From: Polyangiaceae bacterium
Lineage (GTDB): Bacteria; Myxococcota_A; Polyangia; Polyangiales; Polyangiaceae
Direction: 5' to 3'
Assembly: GCA_025936045.1 (NCBI GenBank)
Contig: JAICUB010000004.1
Span: 62,001 to 126,000, forward strand
DNA length: 64,000 bases
The stretch's first letter is position 1, and each line of letters begins with the position of its first letter. A program made the translations under genes and the position numbers. Below are positions 27,739-36,509 of this stretch, piece by piece. The notes beneath the pieces were generated by a model. It was given only the letters and a program-made list of their open reading frames with translations. It had not been told where the DNA came from and made no database searches.

Positions 27739-28111
27739 CTAACCGAAACGACCGGTGATGTAGTCTTCGGTCCGGCGCTCTTTCGGCCGCGTGAACACGA
27801 CGTTCGTCCGATCGTATTAGGCGAGCTCACCCACGTGGAAGAACGCCGTGAGGTTCGCCACGCGCGCCGCTTGCTGCATGTCGTGCGTCACGACCACGAT
27901 CGCGTAACTCCGGCGGAGCTCGTGGATCAGCTCCTCGACGCGCGCGGTCGCGATCGGATCGAGCGCCGCGGGCCATGGCGACGGCCATCGCGACGAGGCC
28001 GAGCACGACGGCGAGCGCGAAGAGCCCGGTCGTGCGGCTGAAGACGGCGTCGCTCGAAGGCTTGCCCCGGTAGCCGACGTCGACGGCGCCGGACCGAACG
28101 GGCGCCGTCAC
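27739..28111 (-). pseudogene. Deletion relic of the phosphate transporter operon: start of pstC joined to end of pstB
   Basis: The GTG at 28111 overlaps the phoR stop (GTGA) and begins a protein that reads like the N-terminus of the PstC permease: a basic start, then [20 protein letters not shown] and a first membrane helix, up to about 27976. From there the sequence is, in another frame, the end of the PstB ATPase: [44 protein letters not shown], a TAA at 27817-27819 where PstB has Glu, and then YDRTNVVFTRPKERRTEDYI, TGRFG and a TAG at 27739. So the rest of pstC, all of pstA and most of pstB are missing, the fusion is out of frame, and the pstB tail carries a nonsense codon. A gene finder would call the 94-codon frame a protein, but it has no plausible function. 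Confidence 0.82.
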
Positions 28112-29397
28112 GCGACGACCCGCGCCGTGCGCGGCTCGGCCTTCTTCAGGGTAACGACGAACGTCGTGCCCGAGCCGGGCTTGCTGGCGACGGCGACCGT
28201 GCCGCCCATGGCCTCCGTGAGGTGCTTGACGATGGAGAGCCCGAGCCCGGTGCCGCCGAGCTCGCGCAAACGACCCGCGTCGACTCGGTAAAAGCGCTCG
28301 AACAGGCGGGGCAAATGCCGCTCCTCGATGCCGGGCCCTTCGTCCTCCACGCTCAGCCGTAGCTCGCCACCCTGCTCTTCGCAGCGCAAAACGACGCGCG
28401 TGTGCTCGCCGCAGTACTTGACGGCGTTGTCGACCAGGTTCGTGAGCACGTGCTCGAGCGCGCGACGATCGGCGAGCACGCGCGGCCCCGCAGGCGCTTC
28501 CGGTACGAGCTCTACGTGCTTTCTAGCGGCGCGTTCGCGAAAGAGGCTCGCGACCTGCTCGAACACCGCGCGCGTGTCGAGCGGCTCGAGCGCGAGCCTC
28601 AACTTCTGCGACTCGATGCGCGACAGATCCAACAGATCTTCGACGAGGTCGTGTAGGCGCTCCGCGTTGCGCGCGACGATGCCGATGAACATCTGCTGCA
28701 CGGCGTCGTCATCGGGCGGGGCGGTCTGCAGCGTCTCGGCGGCGGAGCGGATCGCCGTGACGGGCGTGCGCAGCTCGTGCGAGACGTTGGCCACGAAATC
28801 CCTCCGCATGGACTCGAGCTTTCGGACCTCGGTCACGTCGACGAATACGGCGAAAACCTGCGCTTCGTTGCCGGGCAGCTGCGCCGCGCGCACGAGCAAG
28901 CGCCGCGGCTTGAGCCCTCCGAGCTCGAGGTCGCCCGTCACGGGCTCCGCGCCGTCGCGCGCGGCGTCGATGAGCTCCTTGAGGTCGGCGTGACGGATGG
29001 CCTCGAGCTGCGTCCTGCCGACCGCGTCGTTCCCGAGCAGGAGCATCTCGCGCAGGGCCGTGTTGATGAGCGCGATATGCCCGCGCTCGTCGAGCAGGAG
29101 CACGCCCTCTTCCATGCCGGCCATGACGCCGCGCAGGCGGTCGCGCTCGACGGTGAGCTCCGTGAGCGTCGTGGCGAGCTCCTCGGCCATGCCGCGGGCC
29201 GCTTCGGTCAGGTCGGCAGCGGCGCGCGCGATGAAGCTCGCCGCCATGCGAGCCGTCGCGAACGCGACTCCGACGGCGAGCGACGCCGCGAGCGGCAGGG
29301 CGCCGCGCTGCGAGGGGAGTACGACGTAGAGAACCACGATCGCTACGGTAATGAGGCCGAGCGCGGCTGAAAAAATCTTCGCTCGGGTACTCGTCAA
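28108..29397 (-). CDS. phoR: Sensor histidine kinase PhoR
   Basis: The 429-residue product has two N-terminal membrane segments (about 9-27 and 33-55), a PAS-like domain (about 90-185, GVLLLDERGHIALINTALRE), the H-box FVANVSHELRTPVTAIRS with H207, and the N, G1 and G2 boxes (LTNLVDNAVKY, VEDEGPGIEE, GTGLGLSIVKH). This is the PhoR architecture. It is co-translated with phoB (TTG start overlapping the phoB stop, TTGA). In the usual phosphate system PhoR reads the state of the Pst transporter through PhoU; here the pst genes that follow are wrecked and phoU is absent from the window, so signalling may depend on copies elsewhere. Confidence 0.9.
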   Translation of the reverse strand: MTSTRAKIFSAALGLITVAIVVLYVVLPSQRGALPLAASLAVGVAFATARMAASFIARAAADLTEAARGMAEELATTLTELTVERDRLRGVMAGMEEGVLLLDERGHIALINTALREMLLLGNDAVGRTQLEAIRHADLKELIDAARDGAEPVTGDLELGGLKPRRLLVRAAQLPGNEAQVFAVFVDVTEVRKLESMRRDFVANVSHELRTPVTAIRSAAETLQTAPPDDDAVQQMFIGIVARNAERLHDLVEDLLDLSRIESQKLRLALEPLDTRAVFEQVASLFRERAARKHVELVPEAPAGPRVLADRRALEHVLTNLVDNAVKYCGEHTRVVLRCEEQGGELRLSVEDEGPGIEERHLPRLFERFYRVDAGRLRELGGTGLGLSIVKHLTEAMGGTVAVASKPGSGTTFVVTLKKAEPRTARVVA

Positions 29398-30098
29398 GCC
29401 GGCGCCGCCTCTTCGGGGGTGGCTACGAAGCGGTAGCCGACGCCGCGCACCGTCTCGACGTAGTCACGCGCGGCTTCGAGTTTCTCGCGCAGGCGCTTGA
29501 CGTGCGTGTCGACCGTACGCGTGGTGATGTCGGCCTGAATGCCCCAAACGTCGTCCAAGAGCGCGCTCCGCGTCTGCACGCGGTTGCGCCGATCGTAGAG
29601 CGTGACGAGCAGCTTGAACTCGAGGGCAGTGAGCTCGATCTCCACGCCCTCGACCCAAAGGCGGTGCGCGCCGCGGTCGATCTTGAGTCGTCCGAACTCG
29701 ACCATCGGCTCGAGCTCCTCGTCGTCGGCGCGGCCGCGGCGGAGGATCGCCTGGATGCGGAGCAGGAGCTCGCGCACGCTGAAGGGCTTCACCACGTAGT
29801 CGTCGGCGCCGAGCTCGAAGCCGACTACCCGGTCGATTTCCTCGCCCTTGGCCGTCAGCATCACGACCGGTGTCCCCCGCGTCGCGGGGTGCTCCTTCAG
29901 CTGCTTGCACACCTCCGTCCCGGCCACGTCCGGCAACATGAGGTCGAGTAGCACCAGATCCGGCCGCTGCTCGCGCGCGAGCTTGACGCCCTCGAGACCT
30001 AGCCGCGTGAGGGTCACTTCGTGACCTCCCTGCCTGAGGTTATAGTCGAGGACCCTTTGCAGGTCCGGCTCGTCTTCCACGACCAAGATGCGGGTCAT
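29394..30098 (-). CDS. phoB: Response regulator PhoB (OmpR/PhoB family)
   Basis: The 234-residue product has a receiver domain with the acidic pair in VVEDEPD, phospho-acceptor D52 in LLDLMLPD, T83-like VVMLTAKG and the lysine in DYVVKPF. The winged-helix domain contains LTALEFKLLVTLYDRRNRVQ and TTRTVDTHVKRLREKLE and ends GVGYRF. The ATG at 30098 overlaps the stop of a broken phoB-like receiver upstream. It should activate phosphate-starvation genes. No Pho-box was confidently seen in the window. Confidence 0.92.
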   Translation of the reverse strand: MTRILVVEDEPDLQRVLDYNLRQGGHEVTLTRLGLEGVKLAREQRPDLVLLDLMLPDVAGTEVCKQLKEHPATRGTPVVMLTAKGEEIDRVVGFELGADDYVVKPFSVRELLLRIQAILRRGRADDEELEPMVEFGRLKIDRGAHRLWVEGVEIELTALEFKLLVTLYDRRNRVQTRSALLDDVWGIQADITTRTVDTHVKRLREKLEAARDYVETVRGVGYRFVATPEEAAPA

Positions 30099-30452
30099 CG
30101 CTTCTCGGTTAACCCGAGCGTGTGACGGCAGTGTGACAGCTCGCTGTCGCATTCGCCACGGAATTGCCGGGCTGCGTCGTGAGCCATGCCGATCTTCTCG
30201 CCTTTCGCCGCAAGCCTGAGGACGGGTGTCGCGCGCATCGACACGTCGTCCTCGATTGCGCGGCACACCTCCGTTCCGAGGATGTCCGGCAACATCAGCT
30301 CGAGGAAAATGAGAGCGGGCCCCCGTTCGCGCGCGAGAAGGTGGCCGTCGTCACCGCGTGCAGCGGGACATGACCTCGTGCCCAGCAGCCACGAGGTCGT
30401 CATCGAGCACTTGAATGTCGGCCTCGTGCTCGAAGACCAGAATGCGAGCCAT
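30095..30452 (-). pseudogene. Frameshifted, truncated phoB-like receiver domain
   Basis: From an ATG at 30452 the reverse strand reads MARILVFEHEADIQVLDDDL and VAAGHEVM, parallel to the start of PhoB, and then meets a TGA. In the next frame it resumes as ERGPALIFLELMLPDILGTE and VSMRATPVLRLAAKGEKIGM, parallel to PhoB residues 43-90. The distance between the aligned points is 40 bases against 39 in phoB, so one inserted base explains the break. The phospho-acceptor Asp is Glu (FLELMLPD), and the receiver end plus the whole DNA-binding domain are missing. The second frame ends on a TGA overlapping the phoB start. This is a decayed duplicate directly upstream of phoB. Confidence 0.78.
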
Positions 30453-30734
30453 CCGACAAAAGGCGATAACGTGCGGAGGTGAATGGGGGGTCGCGAGTCG
30501 GGTAGCAGCCGAGCCCCCACGACGTAGGCCGTCCTTCTCGTCCGAGCGACAGCCGGGGGTTGCGGAATGCGGTCACCGGCTCGGCTGCACGCGCTGAAAA
30601 AATGGCCGTCGATGAAAGAAACTCTCATGCGAACTTCAAATTTTGTTCATACGGCGTCACCCGAACAATAGCTAAACCATTGATTTCATTGATCCGTGTG
30701 GTCTGGCACGAAGCGTGCTGGATCGAGAAACCTG
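30453..30734. promoter_or_regulatory. Promoter region of the RND efflux operon with an inverted repeat
   Basis: This 282-base gap is less GC-rich than its surroundings, especially 30630-30690, as expected for a promoter. It holds an inverted repeat TTGTTC (30643-30648) and GAACAA (30663-30668) separated by 14 bases, and a doubled CATTGAT just after it. The first could be an operator for a metal-responsive or two-component regulator. No -35/-10 pair was assigned with confidence. No gene is seen in the gap. Confidence 0.4.
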
Positions 30735-32087
30735 ATGGTTACCCGGTCCCCGACCTGGAGGACTCCGCGCTCTCCGGCCGCGTTTTTTTGTGCGCTCGCG
30801 CTGCTCGCCCCGCTCCCAGCGAAGGCCCTCGGTCTCGCGGGCGAGGACGGCGCGGCGCCCCGCAGTGCGCCGGCGCATCGCTTGTTGCGTGACAACAAGA
30901 GTCTCTCCGCTTGGCTCAGTGAGCGCAGCCCGGACGTGCGGGCTGCGCGAGCGGAGGCGCACCAGGCGCAGGCCGAAGCGCGCGGGGCTCGGCTGTTTCA
31001 GAACCCCGTGCTCGACGCGAGCCTTTCGGACGTACCGCTCGGCAAGACGAACCCGCCCGGCTTGAGCTTCGGCGGCACGGCGATTTACGGCGTCGGCCTG
31101 AGCCAAACCTTCGAGCTCGGCAAGCGCGGGCCGCGCGGCGCCGCGGCGGACTTACGAGCGCGGGCCGCGGGGCTCGAGACCTCGATTACGCTCGCCGAGC
31201 GGGTGACGATCGCGCGTGACGCGCTCGGGCGCGCCGTGCATCTCGGCTTGCGGCTCGGAGTCCTCGCCGAGTCGCTCGCGGACGCCGAGCACGCCGCCGC
31301 CATCGAGCACACCCGCCTCGAGCAGAAAGCGCTGAGCGGCATGGACTACGACCGCTTGCTGCTCGACCTCGCGAACCTGCGCGCGGATTTCGCGCGCGAT
31401 CAGGCCGAGTACACGGCCGCGCGCGCGGATTGTGCGGCCGCGCTGGCTGCCGAATGCGACCTCACGGGCACGAGCGAAGACGACATCTTGCTGCTCGCGC
31501 CGGCCGACGCCACTCACGCGGAGGAGCGCCTGACCGGACGCGCCGACGTGCGCTCGCTCGGGCTCCAGGCCGCCGCCGCCGAGCACGACGCGACGCTCGC
31601 CTCGAACCGCGCGATCCCGGACGTGACGTTGCGCGTCGGCTACACGCACGACCAATTCATCGCCTCGGGCGACAACGCGAACACGCTGGCGTTCAGCCTC
31701 GCGCTCCCGATCCCCATCTTCGATCACGGCCAGCACGACGCCGCCAGAGCCAAGGAGCACGCGATCGAGCTCGGCGCCGAACGCCAGGCGCTACTCGAGG
31801 AAGCGCGCGCCGGAGTGCGCGGGCTCTTGAGCCGCAAGGCCGCGCTCGTGAACAACATCGAGGTGCTCGAGCGCGAAACGCTGCCACGTTCGAGCGGCGT
31901 CTTGAGCTCGGCCGAGCGCGCGTTCCACGAGGGTGGCGCGAGCCTCACCGATCTCCTGCTCGCGCGCCGCAATCACATCGCGCTCTCACTCACGCGGCTC
32001 GATGAGCGCTTCGAGCTTTTCCAGGTTCAAAACGAGCTTTACCGCGTGCTCGGCCTCTACCCAGCGGCATCCGAAGGCAAACCATGA
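30735..32087 (+). CDS. Outer-membrane efflux channel, TolC/CzcC family
   Basis: From the ATG at 30735 the product has 450 residues and a signal peptide (TPRSPAAFFCALALLAPLPA). It shows two OEP-type repeats of long amphipathic helices, starting with SPDVRAARAEAHQAQAEARG, RLFQNPVLDASLSDVP and PDVTLRVGYTHDQF in the beta-barrel parts. The pattern is that of CzcC/CusC outer-membrane factors. A GTG at 30696 gives a longer but less signal-like start. The stop overlaps the next gene (ATGA), which is the periplasmic adaptor, so channel, adaptor and pump form one operon. Confidence 0.85.
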   Translation: MVTRSPTWRTPRSPAAFFCALALLAPLPAKALGLAGEDGAAPRSAPAHRLLRDNKSLSAWLSERSPDVRAARAEAHQAQAEARGARLFQNPVLDASLSDVPLGKTNPPGLSFGGTAIYGVGLSQTFELGKRGPRGAAADLRARAAGLETSITLAERVTIARDALGRAVHLGLRLGVLAESLADAEHAAAIEHTRLEQKALSGMDYDRLLLDLANLRADFARDQAEYTAARADCAAALAAECDLTGTSEDDILLLAPADATHAEERLTGRADVRSLGLQAAAAEHDATLASNRAIPDVTLRVGYTHDQFIASGDNANTLAFSLALPIPIFDHGQHDAARAKEHAIELGAERQALLEEARAGVRGLLSRKAALVNNIEVLERETLPRSSGVLSSAERAFHEGGASLTDLLLARRNHIALSLTRLDERFELFQVQNELYRVLGLYPAASEGKP

Positions 32088-33271
32088 CCGTCCCCGCTTC
32101 CACTAGAACCGTCGCCCTCTCGCGCGTAGACCGGCGACCGCGTTTACCAGGCTTACTCGCCGCGGCCGTCGTGAGCGCCGTCGCCGTCGGCGCCGCGCTG
32201 CTCTTTCATCGGCACCTCCCGGCGGAACCCAAGGCACCCGCGGGCATGCACGTGGAGAAAGACAGCGTGACGCTCGAAAAGGGCGCACCGCAGTGGAAGG
32301 CGATTCGCCTCGGCAAGGTGACGACGCCCGGCGAGCGCTGGAGCGACACCTTCCCCGCTCGTTTCCGCGTGGACGAGGCCGTTTCGTCGCGCGTCGGCTC
32401 GCCGCTCTCGGGTCGCGTCACGAGCGTGTCCGTCGAGCTCGGGCAGACGGTGAAGGCCGGCGCGCCGCTCTTCGCCGTCGCGAGCCCCGATATCGCCGCC
32501 TTGCGCGCCGAACAGGCGAAGGCGTCGGTCGATCTCCAGGTCGCGCGCGCGGCGTACGACCGCGTCAAGGCGATGGTCGAGGCGCGCGCGTTGCCCGCGA
32601 AGGACGAGCTCGAGAGCGACCAACAGGCAAAGCAAGCCGAGCTTGCGCTGAGGCTCGCGCAGATGAAGCTCTCGTCGCTCAAGGTTTCGACGCGGGGGGA
32701 CAATGAATTCACCGTCGTCGCTCCGCGGGACGGCGTGATCATCGAGAAGACGGTGCTCCCGGGCCAGCAGGTCACGACGGACGACAGCCTCGTGAGCGTC
32801 GCAGAGCTCGACATGGTGTGGGTGATGGCGGACCTGTTCGAAGCCGACGCGAACGGCGTTGCGACGGGCGTGAAGGCGCGCGTGACGAGCCCGTCCTTGC
32901 CGGGCTTCTCCGTCGAAGCGCCGGTCGAGCGCGTCTCCTCCGTCGTCGATCCGGAGCGGCACACCGTGTCCGTACGCGTGAAGCTCGCGAACCCGGATCT
33001 GCGCATGCGCCCCAACATGTTCGCGGAGGTGCGCTTCCTCACGGCGCCCACGCCCGGCACCGTCGAGATAGCCGCGACGGCCCTCGTCTCCGACGGCCCC
33101 AAGCAATACGCGTACGTGCTCGAAACGCCGGGCCGTTTCGTCAAGCGCAACATCGTCGCCGGCAGCGAGCGCGACGGGCGCGTGGTCGTGCTCTCCGGCC
33201 TCAAACCGGACGAGACCGTCGTCGAGCAGGGCGCGGTCCTGCTCGACAATCAGATTGATCTGTCGACCTGA
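32084..33271 (+). CDS. RND efflux periplasmic adaptor (membrane fusion protein), CzcB/CusB family
   Basis: The 395-residue product has one N-terminal membrane anchor (about 23-41), a barrel-sandwich hybrid region (SRVGSPLSGRVTSVSVELGQ and VVAPRDGVIIEKTVLPGQQV), a long helical hairpin rich in Ala, Glu and Lys between them (about 150-205), a beta-barrel domain (MVWVMADLFEADANGV) and a C-terminal membrane-proximal domain. It lacks the His- or Met-rich N-terminal metal sites of some CusB/CzcB proteins. It links the inner-membrane pump with the outer-membrane channel. Confidence 0.88.
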   Translation: MTVPASTRTVALSRVDRRPRLPGLLAAAVVSAVAVGAALLFHRHLPAEPKAPAGMHVEKDSVTLEKGAPQWKAIRLGKVTTPGERWSDTFPARFRVDEAVSSRVGSPLSGRVTSVSVELGQTVKAGAPLFAVASPDIAALRAEQAKASVDLQVARAAYDRVKAMVEARALPAKDELESDQQAKQAELALRLAQMKLSSLKVSTRGDNEFTVVAPRDGVIIEKTVLPGQQVTTDDSLVSVAELDMVWVMADLFEADANGVATGVKARVTSPSLPGFSVEAPVERVSSVVDPERHTVSVRVKLANPDLRMRPNMFAEVRFLTAPTPGTVEIAATALVSDGPKQYAYVLETPGRFVKRNIVAGSERDGRVVVLSGLKPDETVVEQGAVLLDNQIDLST

Positions 33272-33272
33272 T

Positions 33273-33324
33273 TCGAAGACACGAACGTAGTGCGCGGAGC
33301 GCCGTCGAAGTCCGCACTTTCGAA
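33273..33324 (+). other. Hairpin between adaptor and pump genes
   Basis: The 107-base gap has nested complementary segments: TTCGAA at 33272-33277 and 33319-33324, and AGTGCGCGGA (33289-33298) against TCCGCACT (33311-33318), pairing 8 bases with a 2-base bulge around a 12-base loop. It may stabilise or terminate part of the message between the two genes. No U-tract follows. Confidence 0.35.
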
Positions 33325-33378
33325 ATCGCTCGGACACCCTAGGGCTCGCCGAACTCCCCCAGCAGGAACCAGAAAACA

Positions 33379-36300
33379 GTGCTCGAGAAGCTACTTCAAT
33401 TCTCACTCACGAATCGCCTCTTCGCGTTCGTGCTCGCGACGCTTCTCGGCGCGTTCGGTTACTACGCTTTCAAGAACCTGACGATCGAAGCGTTCCCCGA
33501 TCCGACCGATACGCAAGTTCAGGTCATCACGCTCTTCCCCGGTCAGCCGACGGAGGAAGTAGAGCGTCGCATCTCGCTGCCGCTCGAGCGCGCGCTGAAC
33601 GGCACGCCCGGCCTCGCGCGCCTTCGCAGCATCTCGCTGTTCGGCCTGTCGTTCGTCACGCTCACCTTCGAGGACGGAGTGGATGCGCTCGCCGTGCGCC
33701 AGCAAACCGTCGAGCGCATGGCGGACGCCGAGTTGCCCGAAGGCGTGCACCCGTCGCTCGGCCCGATGGCGACGCCGATCGGCGAGGTCTATCGCTACAC
33801 GCTGAAGAGCAAGGACGCCGATCCGATGACGCTCCGCACCTTGCAGGAGTGGGTCGTGCGGCCGCGCCTGTTGCAAGCGCCCGGCGTCGCCGACGTCGTC
33901 TCGTACGGCGGACTCGTACGCGAGCTCCACGTGCAGCCCGATCCGACGCGCATGGCGACGCTCGGCGTCGCGCTCGGTGACATCTCCGGGGCGCTCGAAA
34001 AGGCGAGCGAGAACGCCACGGGCGGCTACGTCGAGCGCGGCGCCGAAATGTTCGTGATTCGTTCGCTCGGCATCTTCAACGGCATCGACGACGTGAAGCA
34101 CGTCCGCGTCGGCTACCACGAAGGCGTCCCCGTCATGTTGAAGGACGTGGCGCAGGTGACCGACGGCTATGCGCCGCGCCAGGGCGTCGTCACGCGCGGT
34201 CACGACGAAGACGCGGTCGAGGGCATCGTGCTCATGCGCCGCGGACAGAACCCGTCGGTCGTGCTCTCCGGCCTGCGCGAAAAGATCACCGAGCTCAACA
34301 CGCGCATCCTGCCCGCCGGCGTCAAGGTCGACGCCTTTTACGACCGCACCGACCTCGTGGCGACGACGCTCCACACGGTGTTCCACAACCTGCTCGAGGG
34401 CGCCGTCCTCGTCGTGCTGGTGCTCTTCGCGTTCATGCTCTCGGTGCGCGCGTCGCTGATCGTCGCCGCGGCGATCCCGCTCTCGCTCGCGGCGTCGTTC
34501 GGCTACCTCTACGCGCGCGGCATGTCCGCCAACCTCCTCTCGATGGGCGCCGTCGACTTCGGCATCATCGTGGACGGCGCGGTCATCCTCGTAGAGCACC
34601 TGTTCCACAAGCTCTCGCACCGCGATCCGGGCGACGAGCGCTCGCTCGCCGAGCTCGTCTTTCAAACGTCCAAGGAGGTCGCGCGCCCGACGCTCTTCTC
34701 GCTCCTCATCATCATCGCCGCGTATTTGCCCATTTTCTCGCTCCAGCGCGTCGAAGGCCGCATCTTCTCGCCGCTCGCGAACACCGTCGTGAGCGCGCTG
34801 ATCGGCGCGCTGCTCATGACCTTCACGCTGATTCCGGTGCTCTGCTTCTTCGCGCTCCGCAAGCCGAAGCCCCTGCGCGAGTCGCCGCTCGTCACCTGGG
34901 CACAGCGCTTCTTCGATCCTGCGCTCCGCTTCGCCATGAACAACATCGTGGCGGTGCTGATCGCCGCCGGCGGCGCGCTCGCCGCGACGGCCATTCTCCT
35001 GCCGCGGCTCGGCTCCGAGTTTCTCCCCGCGCTCAACGAGGGCGCGCTCTACGTCACATTCACGCTGCCCGGCAACATGTCGCTCAGCGAAGGTCGCCGG
35101 CTCACACCGAAGCTCAAGGCGCTGCTCAGGCGCACTCCCGAGGTGACGGAAACGCTCTCGCAGCTCGGCCGTCCCGAAGACGGCACGGACGCGACCTTGC
35201 CCTCGAATCTCGAGATCTTCGTGAAGCTGAAGCCGCTCGACCAGTGGCGCCCGCAGATGCACGACCTCGACGAGCTCGTGGCCGAAATGGCGAAGAACCT
35301 CGGAGAAATCCCGGGCATCGACTACAACTTCTCGCAGCCGATCCGCGACAACGTCGCCGAAAACATCTCGGGCCAGTTCGGCCAAATCGCCCTCAAGATC
35401 TACGGCGAGGATCTGGAGGAGCTGCAGAAGGCGGCCGAAAAGGCCGACCTCTTGCTCGCGAAGATCCCGGGTGCGGCGGACGTCGGCGTCGTCAAAGCCG
35501 GCGAAACGCCCCAGCTCGCGGTGCACATCGATCGCGCCGCGCTCGCTCGCTTCGACCTCGATTTGGGCGACGTCCAAAACTACGTCGAGACGGCGATGGG
35601 CGGCCACGTCGCGAGTGAAATCTGGGAGGGCGAGCGGCGCTTCGACGTGACGGTGCGGCTGCCGCCGTCCACGCGCGAGGATATCGGCACCATCGCGCGC
35701 ATCATGCTGCCGCTGAAGAACGGCTCGTTGATCCCGCTGTCGGCGGTCGCCGACGTGAACATGGGCACCGGGCGCTCGGCGATCACGCGCGAGAACGGCC
35801 GGCGCTACGTCGGCGTGCGCATGAACGTGCGTAACCGCGATCTCGGCTCTTTCGTCGCCGAAGCGCAGCGGCGCGTGAACGACGAAGTGAAGATGCCGGC
35901 CGGCTATCAGATGGTGTGGGGCGGTGAATTCGAGAATCAGGAACGGGCGATGCAGCGGCTCAAGCTCGTGATTCCGCTCGCATTGCTGATCACCTTCCTG
36001 CTCTTGTTCTCGGCGTTCGGCACCGTGTTCGACGCGGCGCTCATCCTCGTCAACGTGCCGTTCGCGCTGATCGGCGGCGTGGTGGCGCTCGCGCTCGCCG
36101 GCATGCCGCTCTCCGTTTCGGCGGCCGTCGGCTTCATCGCGCTGCTCGGGCAAGCGGTGTTGAACGGCGTGCTCGTCGTCGCCGCCATCCGCGCGCGCAT
36201 CAGCGCGGGCGAAGAGCTATTCGAAGCCGTCATCGCCGGAACACGCGAGCGGCTACGCGCCGTGTTGGTCACGGCGCTGCTCGCGTCGCTCGGGCTCTTG

Positions 36301-36489
36301 CCCGCGGCGCTTTCGCACGCCATCGGCAGCGAGACGCAGCGCCCGATCGCGGTGGTCGTCGTGGGCGGCACGCTTTCGGCGGCGCTCCTCACTCTCATCG
36401 TGCTTCCCGTGACCTTTTATTTGGCCAGTCGAATCCGCGAGACGCTCCAGGCCCGGCGTCTCGATTCTCAGGCAACGGCAGGGGCCTAA
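33379..36489 (+). CDS. czcA: Heavy-metal RND efflux pump, CzcA-type (HME family)
   Basis: The 1036-residue product has the full RND topology: a first helix after LLQFSLTNRLFAFVLATLLG, two large periplasmic loops and twelve membrane segments. HME features are IEAFPDPTDTQVQVITLFPG and TPEEVERR-like start motifs, and DFGIIVDGAVILVEH in the fourth membrane segment (D393). The DFG...DGA...VE motif is characteristic of pumps for divalent cations (Co, Zn, Cd, Ni), as opposed to the Cu/Ag type; here the last residue is His rather than Asn. The start is GTG, 107 bases after the adaptor gene. Energy comes from proton import through the Asp/Glu residues of the motif. The metal remains to be shown. Confidence 0.9.
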   Translation: MLEKLLQFSLTNRLFAFVLATLLGAFGYYAFKNLTIEAFPDPTDTQVQVITLFPGQPTEEVERRISLPLERALNGTPGLARLRSISLFGLSFVTLTFEDGVDALAVRQQTVERMADAELPEGVHPSLGPMATPIGEVYRYTLKSKDADPMTLRTLQEWVVRPRLLQAPGVADVVSYGGLVRELHVQPDPTRMATLGVALGDISGALEKASENATGGYVERGAEMFVIRSLGIFNGIDDVKHVRVGYHEGVPVMLKDVAQVTDGYAPRQGVVTRGHDEDAVEGIVLMRRGQNPSVVLSGLREKITELNTRILPAGVKVDAFYDRTDLVATTLHTVFHNLLEGAVLVVLVLFAFMLSVRASLIVAAAIPLSLAASFGYLYARGMSANLLSMGAVDFGIIVDGAVILVEHLFHKLSHRDPGDERSLAELVFQTSKEVARPTLFSLLIIIAAYLPIFSLQRVEGRIFSPLANTVVSALIGALLMTFTLIPVLCFFALRKPKPLRESPLVTWAQRFFDPALRFAMNNIVAVLIAAGGALAATAILLPRLGSEFLPALNEGALYVTFTLPGNMSLSEGRRLTPKLKALLRRTPEVTETLSQLGRPEDGTDATLPSNLEIFVKLKPLDQWRPQMHDLDELVAEMAKNLGEIPGIDYNFSQPIRDNVAENISGQFGQIALKIYGEDLEELQKAAEKADLLLAKIPGAADVGVVKAGETPQLAVHIDRAALARFDLDLGDVQNYVETAMGGHVASEIWEGERRFDVTVRLPPSTREDIGTIARIMLPLKNGSLIPLSAVADVNMGTGRSAITRENGRRYVGVRMNVRNRDLGSFVAEAQRRVNDEVKMPAGYQMVWGGEFENQERAMQRLKLVIPLALLITFLLLFSAFGTVFDAALILVNVPFALIGGVVALALAGMPLSVSAAVGFIALLGQAVLNGVLVVAAIRARISAGEELFEAVIAGTRERLRAVLVTALLASLGLLPAALSHAIGSETQRPIAVVVVGGTLSAALLTLIVLPVTFYLASRIRETLQARRLDSQATAGA

Positions 36490-36509
36490 ATCCCGCGACA
36501 GAGGTTCCC

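Noticed and set aside
27827-28111. 94-residue protein as an intact gene
   Set aside because: Only its first 45 or so residues are pstC-like; the remainder is pstB sequence read in the wrong frame.
33403-36153. 916-codon open frame on the minus strand across the efflux pump gene
   Set aside because: It is antisense to a clear RND pump, is dominated by Arg, Glu, His and Asp, and reflects the GC-rich third positions of the real gene.
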